The notes: generated from the sequence alone by a model not told the origin. A stretch of 64,000 nt of DNA from Mesorhizobium sp. ZC-5 (GCF_025753855.1 NZ_JAOWPT010000001.1:399001-463000); one strand, 5' to 3'. Positions 35,305-45,025 are shown, numbered from the stretch's first letter. Program-made: numbers and translations.

Positions 35305-37080
35305 CTATTGCGGCTGATCAATGACCGACTTGCCATTCCGTTTGCTGCGACGCCCGCCATGCTGCGCAGCGTCCAGCCTGCTGTAGATTCCACCCTTGGC
35401 TACGAGGTCGTCGTGCGGGCCCTCTTCGGCAATGCCGGTGGCATCGATGACGACGATCCTGTCGGCGTTGCGGATCGTCGCCAGCCGATGCGCGATCACC
35501 AGCGTGGTGCGGCCTTCCGCGAGTTCCGAAAGCGACTGCTGGATCTCGCGCTCTGTCTCGGTGTCGAGCGCCGAAGTCGCCTCGTCGAGGATCAGGATCG
35601 GCGGGTTCTTCAGGAACATGCGCGCAATCGCGAGGCGCTGTTTCTGGCCGCCCGAAAGTTTGACGCCGCGTTCGCCGATGATGGTGTCGAGTCCATCAGG
35701 CAGCGCAGCGATCGTGTCTTCCAAGCGCGCTCGCCGCGCTGCCTCGATTATCTCGCTCTCGGATGCATCGAGGCGGCCGTAAGCGATGTTTTCGCGGATC
35801 GAACCGCCGAACAGGAACACGTCCTGCTGCACGATACCGATCTGGCTGCGCAGCGAGGCCAGCGTCATGTCCCTTATATCGATGCTGTCCACGGTGATGG
35901 CGCCCGATTGCACTTCGTAGAAGCGCGGCAACAGCGAACAGATAGTGGTCTTACCAGCACCTGACGGCCCGACGAATGCGATCGTCTGGCCTGCCTCGAT
36001 GTCGAGGTCGACACCGCGCAGAACCGGCCTGTCACCGCCATAACCGAAGCCGACATCGCGGTAGCGGATATAGCCTTTGAGATTCTTGACCACGATCGCA
36101 CCGGGACGATCGGCGATGTCCGGCTCGGTATCGAGAAGCTGGGTGTAACGACGGAAGCCGGCGATGCCCTTCGGATAGGTCTCGATCACCGAGTTGATCT
36201 TCTCGATGGGACGCACGAACACACCCACCAGCAGCAGGAACCCGACGAAACCGCCGTTCGACAACTCACCGGTGATGACCAGGTAGCTGCCGGCGATCAT
36301 GACGATCAACTGGATCAGGCGGATGCTCATGTAGCTCAGTGAATTGCTGGCCGCCATGATGCGGTAGGCGTTGAGCTTGGTTTCCCGATAGCGCCGGTTG
36401 TCGTCGGCAAACAAACGCCGCTCATGGTCCTCATTGGCGAACGCCTGGACAACGCGCATGCCGCCGACATTCTCCTCGATGCGTACGTTGAAATCTCCGA
36501 CGCGCCGGTAGAGTGCCTGCCAGTTGCGTTCCATACGATCGCCGTAGCGGATGGTCACCCAGGCGACCAACGGCACCACACAGGCCGTGATCAGCGCGAG
36601 TTTCACGTTGATCGTGAACATCAGCAGCAGCGCGCCGATGAAGGTCATGATCGCGATGAAGAGATCCTCCGGACCGTGATGGGCAACCTCTCCGATCTCC
36701 TCCAGATCCTTGGTGACGCGCGCGACCAGATGGCCGGTCTTGTTGTTGTCGTAGAAGCGAAAGGAGAGCTTCTGCAGATGATCGAAGCTCTTGCGACGCA
36801 TCTCGGTCTCGATGTTGATGCCGAGCATGTGGCCCCAATAGGTGACCACCGCCATCAGGACGGTGTTGAACATATAGACTGCGAGCAGCACCGCTGCGGC
36901 GAGCAGAATCAGCGTCCAGTTATGACTGGGGAGCAGGTTGTCGACGAAAACCTTGACCGCCATCGGGAAGCCGAGTTCCAGCAGGCCCGACAGGACCGCG
37001 CAGGAGAAATCAAGGATAAACAGACCCTTGTAGGGCGCGTAATACGTGAAAAATCGTCTGATCATTCGTCGCGGCCTCAA
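35305..37080 (-). CDS. ABC exporter with fused membrane and ATPase domains
   Basis: A 591-residue half-transporter: six TM helices (about 10-305) and a C-terminal ATPase (about 340-575) with Walker A GPSGAGKTT, signature LSGGQKQRLAIARM and Walker B ILILDEATSALD. It works as a dimer to export, or less often import, a small molecule. It sits between fhuB (76 bases) and exbB (50 bases) in one direction, so it probably handles something tied to the siderophore, such as its release or recycling. The substrate is unknown; multidrug or lipid export are alternatives. An inner ATG at 37065 is also possible. Confidence 0.88.
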   Translation of the reverse strand: MRPRRMIRRFFTYYAPYKGLFILDFSCAVLSGLLELGFPMAVKVFVDNLLPSHNWTLILLAAAVLLAVYMFNTVLMAVVTYWGHMLGINIETEMRRKSFDHLQKLSFRFYDNNKTGHLVARVTKDLEEIGEVAHHGPEDLFIAIMTFIGALLLMFTINVKLALITACVVPLVAWVTIRYGDRMERNWQALYRRVGDFNVRIEENVGGMRVVQAFANEDHERRLFADDNRRYRETKLNAYRIMAASNSLSYMSIRLIQLIVMIAGSYLVITGELSNGGFVGFLLLVGVFVRPIEKINSVIETYPKGIAGFRRYTQLLDTEPDIADRPGAIVVKNLKGYIRYRDVGFGYGGDRPVLRGVDLDIEAGQTIAFVGPSGAGKTTICSLLPRFYEVQSGAITVDSIDIRDMTLASLRSQIGIVQQDVFLFGGSIRENIAYGRLDASESEIIEAARRARLEDTIAALPDGLDTIIGERGVKLSGGQKQRLAIARMFLKNPPILILDEATSALDTETEREIQQSLSELAEGRTTLVIAHRLATIRNADRIVVIDATGIAEEGPHDDLVAKGGIYSRLDAAQHGGRRSKRNGKSVIDQPQ

Positions 37081-37156
37081 CCGCCCTGTCCTATGATTGT
37101 CTGCTGGTGATGGCTTTTAAAATTTCAGCGACCAGCGCACCACCACGCAGACGGCA

Positions 37157-39169
37157 TCATTGTCTGCGTTTCCACATCAACACCATGAAATACGGACCGC
37201 CCACCAGGGCGGCGAGCAGGCCTGCAGGAATCTGCCAGGGGAAAATCAGCATGCGGCCCGCCCAATCCGCCGAGACAAGTATCAGACCACCCAGAAGCGC
37301 CGAGGCGAAAAGTTGCGGCAATGCACGCTGGAAGCCGAGCATGCGCGCCATGTGCGGCGCCATCAGGCCAACAAAGCTCAGGGGTCCGATAACCAATGTC
37401 GCCACCGCGGTTGGCACCGAAACCAGAACCAGCAGAATGACGCGAGCGCGATCCAGCCCAAGGCCAAGCGCACGCGTGGTGGCTTCGCCGAGCGGCAGGA
37501 TTTCCAGCCAGCGCGCAGTAAGCGGCACGATCGCAAGCAACAGGATCGCAGTCACCGCCGCGATGGCCGCATCGGCGACGGTCGCCGTATAGGTGGAGCC
37601 GGAAAGCCAGGCAATGAGTGTATCGAGCCGCGGATCGCCGCCCGCCAGCACCACCGCTGAAAAGGCCGACGCCATTGTCGCCACCGCAACGCCTGCAAGC
37701 AGTAACCGGTCAGGAGCGAGAGCCTGCCGGTTGCCGGTCGGCGAGATCAGAGCAAGACTGGCCATGGCGCCGACCAGTCCCGCTGCAAGCATTGCCGGGC
37801 GATTGAAATCCGATGTCATGACGAAGAGCAACAACGCGCCGAGCGATGCGCCGCCAGAAATACCCAGCACCTCCGGAGCAGCCATCGGGTTGCCGGTCAT
37901 CCGCTGCATCAGCGTGCCGGCGAGTGCCAGCATGACACCGGCCGACAATGCCACGACGACACGTGGCGCCCTGAGCGGCAAAAGATTGGCAAGCTCGGTT
38001 GTGGAGGCCCAGTACCAGCCGTCAGCGCCACGTCCAAGGACCAGAACTACGCAGAGGAGCACTGTCGTCGCAATGAATGCTGGCAGCAGCCATGCCCAGC
38101 CATTGCGACGACGTACCGCAGGCGGCACGGCGCCGTCTCCTTCAGGCGTGGTGCGCATCTTCGGCAGCAGCAGGAAGAGGAGTGGTGCGCCCAGGAAAGC
38201 GGTCGCAGTACCCGCCGGGATTTCAGAGGCAAAGGGCAGGATTTGCACCAACCGGTCGGTCAACCACAGCAGCGCGGCACCCGCAAAGGGTGCCCAGACC
38301 ATGCGCTGGCGCAGGGTTCGTGCGCCGGCGAGCCGAGCCAATGCAGGGGCTGCGAGCGCCACGAAGCTGATGACGCCAACGGCGGCGACAACCAGGGCGC
38401 TCAGGGCAACGGCAACCGCCATTCCGGCAAGCCGCGTCACGATAGGTCTTGTGCCGAGACTTGCCGCACTCTCGTCGCTGAGATCGAGAAGCCGCAGCGG
38501 CCGGATCAGCAGGAAGCTGGCGATACCACTTAAAACCAGCCACGGTGCAAGCTTGAAGAGCACGGCGTCGCCGTTCTGCACCAGCGAACCGCTCTGCCAG
38601 ATGAACAGTTCTGCCGAATACTCGCGATTGGCCGCCATCAGCATCGAGCTTGCCGAACTGCATGTCAGGCTGACGACGAGCCCGCCGATGATAATGGCGA
38701 TAGGCGAAAAGCTCCGGCCTCGCGCCAGTGCGAAAACGACAAGTGTCGTCAGCGCGCCGCCGGCCAGTGCAACCCACTCACGGCCCTGCTCCAGCATCCA
38801 CGGCGCGTAGAGCGTGGCGATCGTCAACGCGACACTGGCGCCGGCATTGGTGCCGATCGTCGTCGGCTCAGCCAGCGGGTTGCGCAGCACCTGCTGGAGA
38901 AGCACGCCAGCAAGGCCAAGGGCGGCACCCGCCAGAACGCTGACCGCAACCCGCGGCAGAAAGGCATGGCGGAAGAGCAATTGCCGCGGGTCGGTAAAAT
39001 CCGCCGACCCGAGCGCCTGCCACCACATGTCGACGGGCAGCAGTCGCAGCAGACCGGCAAACGTGAGGCTGGCGGCAAGGAGCGCAGGTATGCCGACGAG
39101 AGCCGCGAGCAACCAGACACGCCCGTCGGATCCGGGATGGCTGCCTGCGGTGGATTGCATGATGGTCAT
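37157..39169 (-). CDS. fhuB: Ferric hydroxamate ABC transporter permease, double-length
   Basis: A 670-residue inner-membrane permease in which two FecCD-type units are fused, the hallmark of FhuB, with about 20 TM helices. The cytoplasmic coupling motifs are in VGVISFVALAAPALARL (first half) and IGPLSFVGLMAPHMARM (second half). GATLMQRMTGNPMAAPEVLG-like segments repeat in both halves. The start at 39169 overlaps the fhuD stop (ATGA). It imports hydroxamate-type siderophores together with FhuC and FhuD. Confidence 0.94.
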   Translation of the reverse strand: MTIMQSTAGSHPGSDGRVWLLAALVGIPALLAASLTFAGLLRLLPVDMWWQALGSADFTDPRQLLFRHAFLPRVAVSVLAGAALGLAGVLLQQVLRNPLAEPTTIGTNAGASVALTIATLYAPWMLEQGREWVALAGGALTTLVVFALARGRSFSPIAIIIGGLVVSLTCSSASSMLMAANREYSAELFIWQSGSLVQNGDAVLFKLAPWLVLSGIASFLLIRPLRLLDLSDESAASLGTRPIVTRLAGMAVAVALSALVVAAVGVISFVALAAPALARLAGARTLRQRMVWAPFAGAALLWLTDRLVQILPFASEIPAGTATAFLGAPLLFLLLPKMRTTPEGDGAVPPAVRRRNGWAWLLPAFIATTVLLCVVLVLGRGADGWYWASTTELANLLPLRAPRVVVALSAGVMLALAGTLMQRMTGNPMAAPEVLGISGGASLGALLLFVMTSDFNRPAMLAAGLVGAMASLALISPTGNRQALAPDRLLLAGVAVATMASAFSAVVLAGGDPRLDTLIAWLSGSTYTATVADAAIAAVTAILLLAIVPLTARWLEILPLGEATTRALGLGLDRARVILLVLVSVPTAVATLVIGPLSFVGLMAPHMARMLGFQRALPQLFASALLGGLILVSADWAGRMLIFPWQIPAGLLAALVGGPYFMVLMWKRRQ

Positions 39170-40068
39170 ACCTGCCCCAGGAAGGAGGCGAAGCGCGCAG
39201 CGGAAGCCAGTCCTCCAAACGGCCATGCGGGCGGGATCGTCACGACATTGCCTGCCTTTACGCAAGGCAGGTTGGCCCACAGGCTGCTTTGCTCGATCCT
39301 GATCTTCACATGCGGGGGAATCGGGTCCAGCGACACGACCCGCGCTTCACCGATAGCCACCAGTTCCTCGATGCCCATCATGGCAAAACCCCAGCTGTCG
39401 GTCGGACCGGTCCAGGCGTTGGTGATATCCAGTAGGTCGAGCACATCCTGAAGCAGGCTTCCCTTGCCGTAGACGCGCACATGGCGGTCGTCGAACATGC
39501 TGACCACCGCCAGGGGATGCTTGGCTTGTAACGCGAGCCGTCTCCTTGCTTCGGCGATGGTGGCCGCCGTCTGCTGGATGAGGCGCTCGGCCTCGACTTC
39601 ACGTCCAAGCTTTTGGCCGAGTTTCAGCGATTCATTTTCGGCCTGCCGGTACGGCGCTTCGGTGCCGTCGTAGAACGGCACCATGTGCAGCGCCGCGATG
39701 CGCATAAATGGCGTAGGGTCGAGACCGAAGCCGTAGGCGCCGGTTATCAGGTCCGGCTTGAGTTCCATCAGCAATTCGAGATTGGGCTCACCCCGTGAGC
39801 CGAGATCGAGACAACCGGCTGGAAGCTCGGGGGCAGCTACCCAGTCGCGATAGCCCTCCGCGTCGGCGACCGCGATCGGCATGATACCGAGCGACATGAC
39901 CATCTCGGCCGATGTCCATTCCAGACATGCAACGCGTTGCGGCAAGGCGGCAGACACAGGCAGCGTGCCCGACATCCACCACGTCGCGGCGAACCCGCCG
40001 ACAAATTGGCGACGCGTCGGTCGTGGGGCAGCCGCGCGTTCACTTACCGATCCGGAATAGGCTACCAA
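39166..40068 (-). CDS. fhuD: Iron-siderophore periplasmic binding protein
   Basis: A roughly 300-residue FecB/FhuD-type binding protein. A twin-arginine-like signal (PTRRQFVGGFAATWW) lies near the N terminus, suggesting Tat export. The binding fold follows (RVACLEWTSAEMVMSLGI at its start, ELLMELKPDLIT in the first lobe). No ATG is available. I chose TTG at 40068, which overlaps the fhuA stop; a second TTG at 40137 inside fhuA is also possible. The coupling to fhuA and fhuB supports the symbol. Confidence 0.85.
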   Translation of the reverse strand: MVAYSGSVSERAAAPRPTRRQFVGGFAATWWMSGTLPVSAALPQRVACLEWTSAEMVMSLGIMPIAVADAEGYRDWVAAPELPAGCLDLGSRGEPNLELLMELKPDLITGAYGFGLDPTPFMRIAALHMVPFYDGTEAPYRQAENESLKLGQKLGREVEAERLIQQTAATIAEARRRLALQAKHPLAVVSMFDDRHVRVYGKGSLLQDVLDLLDITNAWTGPTDSWGFAMMGIEELVAIGEARVVSLDPIPPHVKIRIEQSSLWANLPCVKAGNVVTIPPAWPFGGLASAARFASFLGQV

Positions 40069-42308
40069 CGATACTTCATCGAGCCGGTGATCTTGCGGCC
40101 CTCTCCGTAGAAGCAACCGGAGCTGCGATTGTAGCAACTGGTGACATATGTCTTGTCGAACAGGTTGCTGGCGTTGAGCTGGAATTTCATGTTCTTCCAG
40201 TCGTAGTGAATGGCAGCGTCGACCAGTGTCGCTGCGGGTACTTCGAAGGAATTGGCGTCATCGCCAAAGGTCGATCCGATGTAGCGCACACCGGCACCAG
40301 CACCGAAGCCCTCCAGCATACCGCTGCGGACCGTGTAGTCACCCCAAATAGACAGCCGGTGACGCGGCACACCATAAGGCGTGTTGCCGCCAGTGCCATC
40401 GCCGTCGTCGAGTATCTTCATGTCTGTATAGGCGTAGGCAAGCTTGATGTCCCAGCCTGAATCGAGACTTGCGACACCTTCCACCTCGATGCCGCGCGAG
40501 CGGATCTCGCCGGTCTGAAATGTATCGTTGCCAAAACTGCGGGTGACATTTTCCCGCGTCAGGTTGAAGGCCGAGACGGTGACGAAGCTGTTCCAGCCTT
40601 CCGGCTGATATTTCACGCCGACTTCGTATTGCTCGCCGGTCCCCGGCTTGAAGGCCTCACCGTTGCTGTCATTGCCGAGTTCCGGCATGAATGAGGTCGA
40701 ATAGCTGAGGTAAGGCGCCAACCCGATGTCGGAAAGGTAGACCAGGCCGACACGACCGGTGAAGGCGTTGTCCGACTGCTCGCTGGTGCTATCCTCAAGC
40801 TTGTCGTGTATCGTGCTTTTGGTCCAATCTTGGCGGCCGCCGAAACTCAGCACCCAGTTTTCGTATTTGATCTGATCCTGCGCGTAGAGGCCGAGCTGCC
40901 ACTGTCTGGTGTCGGTATCCGCGTAGGGCGTCAGTTCACCGATCGGCGCACCATAGACCGGATCGAAGATGTCCTCGATCGGGTCGATCTCTCCTCCAGC
41001 ACCCCAGTCGCTGTAATCGGTATACTGATAGTCGAGGCCCATCAGCAGCGTATGGGCAAGCGGTCCCGTATCGAATGTCGCCTGGGTCTGGTTGTCGATG
41101 GCGAAGTTGCCAAGGTTCGAGCGGCCGGCGTCGACATAACGGTGATAGGTATGGCCGTCCGGATCGAGACCCGGATCCAGGTCGGGATTCGGATTGGCGC
41201 CACCGCCGAACACTCCGTTCTGTTCACTGTTGTCGAGATAGGAATAACGGGCGTTCTGCCGCACGAGCCAGGTGTCGTTGAAACGATGCTCGAACTCGTA
41301 GCCGAGCATGGCGAAGGTCGGGTTGAACTCGTCGAAGGCCGGTTCTCCGACAAAGATGCTTTTTGGCAGACGCTTTCCATCAAGGCCCGGAAACACCGTT
41401 CCATCGGCAGGCAGGAACTGGATGCCCCAGCCGGTCTTGTTGCGCTGATAGGTTCCGAGCAGCGTCAGGCTGGTATCCGCATCCGGCTGCCATTTGAGCG
41501 ACGGCGCGATGAAAATACGGTCGTCGTTGACGAAGTTGACGCCGGTGTCGCCGTCGCGGAAAAGCCCGGTTAGCCGGTAGCTGAGCACGCCGGCCTCGTC
41601 GACCACGCCGCCCATATCGAACTGGCCCTGGTAGCGGTCAAAGCTGCCGACACTGACCTCGACCTCGCGAAACGTCTCGCCTGTCGGGCGTTTGCTCACA
41701 TAGTTGATAATGCCGCCAGGGCTGTTCTGGCCATAGAGCACCGAGGCGGGCCCATGCAGGATTTCGATGCGTTCGGCGCCGTAAGGATCGAGCGATAGAA
41801 AGCTCGCAAAATCCGAGCCTTTGAGGCGCAGACCGTCCTTGTAGAAGACCTCATCCCACACATCGAAGCCGCGGATCTGCAAGCCGGAACCGCGGGTGTC
41901 ATTACCCCACATTTCACCCGATACACCGGGAATATAACGCAGGGCGCCGCCAAGGCTTTCAACGTTTTGCGCCGCCATCTGGTCTGCAGTCACGACCGAG
42001 ACCGACTGCGGGGTCTCGATCAGCGGCGTGTCGGTCTTGGAGCCGGTTGCGCTGCGTCCGGCGACATAGCCGTCTACCGGTCCCCAGGCATTTTCGATGC
42101 GTTCCTGCACTGTGACGGTATCGAGGACGACCGTGCCGCCGGACGCAGTGTCCTGGGCAAAGGCGCCCGGAATTCCGAGGAGCCCCAGCCCGAGTATCGT
42201 GGAGGACAGAACGCGGAGCCGTTTTTTGTTTGACCGGCTCAAATCATAGGCGGATTTGGCATGGTCTGTCGGCCGGCAAGTCCGGTCGATCACTTTGAAA
42301 ACGCTCAC
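40062..42308 (-). CDS. fhuA: TonB-dependent ferric siderophore receptor (FhuA type)
   Basis: A 748-residue outer-membrane receptor starting with GTG. An extended signal peptide (about 1-51, ending GAFAQ) is followed by a TonB-box-like LDTVTVQER, a plug domain (about 75-190; TPQSVSVVTADQM, ERIEILHGPASVLYGQ, GGIINYVSKRP) and a 22-strand barrel ending in Trp (MKYRW). It belongs to the FhuA/FoxA siderophore class. It leads the fhuA-D-B operon and has an iron-box-like site 74 bases upstream. Confidence 0.93.
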   Translation of the reverse strand: MSVFKVIDRTCRPTDHAKSAYDLSRSNKKRLRVLSSTILGLGLLGIPGAFAQDTASGGTVVLDTVTVQERIENAWGPVDGYVAGRSATGSKTDTPLIETPQSVSVVTADQMAAQNVESLGGALRYIPGVSGEMWGNDTRGSGLQIRGFDVWDEVFYKDGLRLKGSDFASFLSLDPYGAERIEILHGPASVLYGQNSPGGIINYVSKRPTGETFREVEVSVGSFDRYQGQFDMGGVVDEAGVLSYRLTGLFRDGDTGVNFVNDDRIFIAPSLKWQPDADTSLTLLGTYQRNKTGWGIQFLPADGTVFPGLDGKRLPKSIFVGEPAFDEFNPTFAMLGYEFEHRFNDTWLVRQNARYSYLDNSEQNGVFGGGANPNPDLDPGLDPDGHTYHRYVDAGRSNLGNFAIDNQTQATFDTGPLAHTLLMGLDYQYTDYSDWGAGGEIDPIEDIFDPVYGAPIGELTPYADTDTRQWQLGLYAQDQIKYENWVLSFGGRQDWTKSTIHDKLEDSTSEQSDNAFTGRVGLVYLSDIGLAPYLSYSTSFMPELGNDSNGEAFKPGTGEQYEVGVKYQPEGWNSFVTVSAFNLTRENVTRSFGNDTFQTGEIRSRGIEVEGVASLDSGWDIKLAYAYTDMKILDDGDGTGGNTPYGVPRHRLSIWGDYTVRSGMLEGFGAGAGVRYIGSTFGDDANSFEVPAATLVDAAIHYDWKNMKFQLNASNLFDKTYVTSCYNRSSGCFYGEGRKITGSMKYRW

Positions 42309-42381
42309 CTGCCACGCCCCATTTTTGCTCTCGATTGCGGTTTGGCCGGTAGGCCATCCCCAGCACTACCGACAACAATCT

Positions 42382-42396
42382 TGACTATGGTAGTCA
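42382..42396. promoter_or_regulatory. RirA (iron-response) box candidate
   Basis: TGACTATGGTAGTCA is a perfect six-base inverted repeat with three central bases and fits the rhizobial IRO box TGA-N9-TCA. It lies between divergent fhuA and fhuC, about 70 to 75 bases from each start, and another TAGTCA copy follows at 42404-42409. Iron repression of both directions is expected. Confidence 0.65.
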
Positions 42397-42465
42397 TGTT
42401 TCCTAGTCAACCCAGGATCGAGAGCCCCACCCACTTCACGCGGGCCACAGACGAGGTGAACAAGC

Positions 42466-43257
42466 GTGCCCGCCACCGAAAACCGAAAAGCTTTCACGAC
42501 CAGCGAACTCAGTTTCGCGATCGGCCAGCGCACGCTGCTCGGTCCGATCTCGCTCGACCTCGAGCGCGGACGCGTTTACGGCCTCATCGGGCACAACGGT
42601 TCTGGAAAGACCACGCTGATCAAGCTGCTGACGCGGCAGCACGCGCCGAGCTCGGGAAGCATAACTTTTTCGGGACGGTTGCTGCCCGATTGGAGGCCGC
42701 GCGAACTCGCTCGGGTTCTCGCTTACCTGCCGCAGACCACGCCGGCAGCCACCGGCCTGACCGTCCGCGAACTGGCAGCGCTTGGCCGCTATCCCTGGCA
42801 CGGGGCGCTTGGCCGCTTCAGTTCAGACGACCGTCGCCACGTCGATGAGGCCCTCGCGCTCACTGACATGACCAGGTTCGCCGACCGTCTGGTCGATGAA
42901 CTGTCGGGCGGTGAACGCCAGCGGGCGTGGATCGCGATGCTGGTGGCGCAAGATGCCGGCGTCATGCTGCTCGACGAGCCCATTTCGGCGCTCGACATCG
43001 CGCATCAGGAGGAAGTGCTGGGGCTGGTGAGGGACCTCAGCAAGAAACGCGGTCTTTGTGTCGTCACCGTACTGCACGATCCCAATATGGCTGCGCGCCA
43101 TTGCGACGAGCTGATCGCGCTGAAGGACGGGAAACTGCTGACCCGCGGTACGCCGCACGAGATGATGACGGGCGACGTGCTGAAACGCATCTTCGGCGTG
43201 GAAATGGGCGTGTTTTCGCACCCTGTAACGGGCCAGCCGATCGGCTACGTCCAGTAA
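42466..43257 (+). CDS. fhuC: Ferric hydroxamate ABC transporter ATP-binding protein
   Basis: A 263-residue ATPase of the FepC/FhuC family. Walker A is GHNGSGKTT, the signature is LSGGERQRAWIAM, and Walker B is MLLDEPISALD. It starts at GTG. It is the energy subunit for FhuB and FhuD and is transcribed away from them, sharing the short regulatory region with fhuA. A clear bidirectional terminator follows. Confidence 0.94.
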   Translation: MPATENRKAFTTSELSFAIGQRTLLGPISLDLERGRVYGLIGHNGSGKTTLIKLLTRQHAPSSGSITFSGRLLPDWRPRELARVLAYLPQTTPAATGLTVRELAALGRYPWHGALGRFSSDDRRHVDEALALTDMTRFADRLVDELSGGERQRAWIAMLVAQDAGVMLLDEPISALDIAHQEEVLGLVRDLSKKRGLCVVTVLHDPNMAARHCDELIALKDGKLLTRGTPHEMMTGDVLKRIFGVEMGVFSHPVTGQPIGYVQ

Positions 43258-43287
43258 CGCCTCGGTTCTTCAGGCTGACCAACAAAC

Positions 43288-43314
43288 AAAACCCGCCGGG
43301 GACCAGCGGGTTTT
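43288..43314. terminator. Bidirectional terminator between fhuC and the DUF1127 gene
   Basis: AAAACCCGC pairs with GCGGGTTTT around a nine-base loop, with A and T tracts on both sides, so it can stop transcription from either direction. Confidence 0.85.
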
Positions 43315-43365
43315 GGTACGGACAAAGGCAAGGGAAGAATGCCCTTGCTGGTATTTTCTTTCGAT

Positions 43366-43506
43366 TCAGATCGCCTTGGCGGCGACGGTCTGGATATCAC
43401 CGCGGGTGATGCCGAGATCGTTGAGCTCGCGATTCGAAAGACGGCTCAGTTCGTTCACGGTATCGCGATAGCGGCGCCAGTTGCGGTAGTTGCGGACCAG
43501 GTTCAT
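43366..43506 (-). CDS. DUF1127 (YjiS-like) small protein
   Basis: A 46-residue basic protein, MNLVRNYRNWRRYRDTVNEL onward, with the DUF1127 core ELSRLSNRELNDLGITRGDI. Short DUF1127 proteins in Agrobacterium and Rhodobacter affect phosphate and RNA metabolism, and some act as RNA chaperone-like factors. The ATG at 43506 is chosen because GGAGGG stands just upstream; the frame is open further but not protein-like. It is monocistronic and convergent with fhuC. Confidence 0.88.
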   Translation of the reverse strand: MNLVRNYRNWRRYRDTVNELSRLSNRELNDLGITRGDIQTVAAKAI

Positions 43507-43728
43507 TTTACCCTCCAATCCATGTTCAATTCTCTGAGCGTCAGATGGGAACTGCACCTCGCCTTTTGAATGCACGCTTTTGCATGAGACCAATGCGTCT
43601 ATTGCATTGCGGAAGGTGTTTGTTTTCAGAGACTTGAACAGGGCTGCAGTCGACTGCTGCCATGTACGCCCGGTGTCGGCAGGGCATGCTTGTCAACCAG
43701 CCTTCATGTCTCATAAGTTTCGTGTCGT

Positions 43729-44451
43729 ATGAACAACCGCTTCCCGCCCGAGGGCGCCCCTGTTCGACGACGCAATCTGTTCGCGCAGGTCGTCGAAAAT
43801 CTCGGTGTCCGCATCGTGCGCGGCGATCTCAACCCCGAAGAAGCATTTCCGAAGGAAGCCGATCTGGAGGCTGAGTTCGGCGTCAGCCGTTCGGTCATTC
43901 GCGAGGCGGTCAAGACCCTGGCCGCGAAGGGGCTGCTGGAATCACGCACTCGTACTGGTATCCGGGTCCTGCCGCCCGTGCGCTGGAACCTGCTCGATGC
44001 CGAAGTGCTGGGCTGGCGCTACAACAGCATGCCGCCGGCGCAATTTTTCTCTGAACTGTTCGAAATAAGGTTGATGATCGAGCCCGACGCCGCAGGGTTT
44101 GCAGCGACTCGGGCGACGGCCGCCGATCTCCTGGAGATCGAGCAGGCGTTCCAGACGATGACGGACGCGGGCTTAGCGGGCTTGCCGGGAATTGAGGAAG
44201 ACCTGCGGTTCCACCGCGGCATCCTCGCGGCGGGGCGCAATCCGCTTCTGCTGCAGATGGGCAATCTGATCGGCGTCGGTCTGCTGATCAGTTATCGCTT
44301 CTCGCGAGAGTCCTTCGTCATCTTCCTGCCCATGCACAAGCGGGTGATGGACGCCATCAAGGATGGCGACGCGGACGCAGCGAAGTTGGCCATGCAGCGC
44401 CTCCTGACGGAGACAAGAGATTACTTGAAAAGCCATATCCGCGACGACTGA
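43729..44451 (+). CDS. GntR-family regulator, FadR/FCD subgroup
   Basis: A 240-residue regulator. The N-terminal winged helix-turn-helix (about 15-82) contains FPKEADLEAEFGVSRSVIRE, and the C-terminal FCD domain (about 105-230) has metal/ligand residues in DLRFHRGILAAGRNPLL. Such proteins usually sense an organic acid or sugar acid. No catabolic gene lies next to it in the same direction, so its target is unknown; it may control only distant genes. Confidence 0.9.
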   Translation: MNNRFPPEGAPVRRRNLFAQVVENLGVRIVRGDLNPEEAFPKEADLEAEFGVSRSVIREAVKTLAAKGLLESRTRTGIRVLPPVRWNLLDAEVLGWRYNSMPPAQFFSELFEIRLMIEPDAAGFAATRATAADLLEIEQAFQTMTDAGLAGLPGIEEDLRFHRGILAAGRNPLLLQMGNLIGVGLLISYRFSRESFVIFLPMHKRVMDAIKDGDADAAKLAMQRLLTETRDYLKSHIRDD

Positions 44452-44560
44452 TGGTTGTCCGGGCCCGGGCTCGCGATCGCTCGGGCCGTAAAGTCGTGGC
44501 CTGCAGAATGCCTGGCTTTTCCCGCACCGCCGTTCTGGTGCGCGGATCGCTTTCCGCGCA

Positions 44561-45025
44561 TCAGTTCACGATGACGATGCTGGTATTCGACGGTCCGAAT
44601 GCCTGGACAAGCTGATAGAAATCCGACGCATTGTCGGGATGAAGCCGGATGCAGCCATGCGAAGCCGGACTGCCGAGACGTTTGACATGAGGCGTGGCGT
44701 GGACTGCGTATCCGCCATGGAAAAACACTGAATGCGGCATCGGCGCATTGTCATACTTCCTCGAGTACCACATCTCGTGCATGCGGGTTGGCTTGAACGA
44801 ACCGGTCGGCGTCACGTAGCCCTTGCCGGCGGTAGAGACCTTCCATTCGAAGGTCTCGCGGCCGTCGACCAGCACCCTCATCCGCTGCTTCGAAATGTCG
44901 ATGCGCGCGACGATCTTGCTGGCCGCCTCCGCGGCGCTGGTACCGATTGCGAAAAACAGTGCCGAACTCGCCAAAGCGAGGCCTGCAACATTGATCAGCC
45001 TGCTCGAAAAGATCTTGTTCATCAT
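44561..45025 (-). CDS. L,D-transpeptidase (YkuD family)
   Basis: A 154-residue exported enzyme with a signal peptide (about 1-34, ending AAEAA). The YkuD catalytic motif is complete: His in YAVHATPHV and Cys in SPASHGCIRLH. These enzymes make 3-3 peptidoglycan cross-links or anchor lipoproteins and outer-membrane proteins; in rhizobia many short forms exist. It is a single-domain protein near the minimal length and is monocistronic. Confidence 0.92.
   Translation of the reverse strand: MMNKIFSSRLINVAGLALASSALFFAIGTSAAEAASKIVARIDISKQRMRVLVDGRETFEWKVSTAGKGYVTPTGSFKPTRMHEMWYSRKYDNAPMPHSVFFHGGYAVHATPHVKRLGSPASHGCIRLHPDNASDFYQLVQAFGPSNTSIVIVN

Noticed and set aside
43555-43590. GGAAC near 43549 as an EcfG promoter
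   Set aside because: The -10 position reads AATG and no plus-strand gene follows within range.
44456-44490. GC-rich hairpin after the FadR-type gene
   Set aside because: Pairing is good but no T tract follows, and the stem is interrupted; left out as a terminator.
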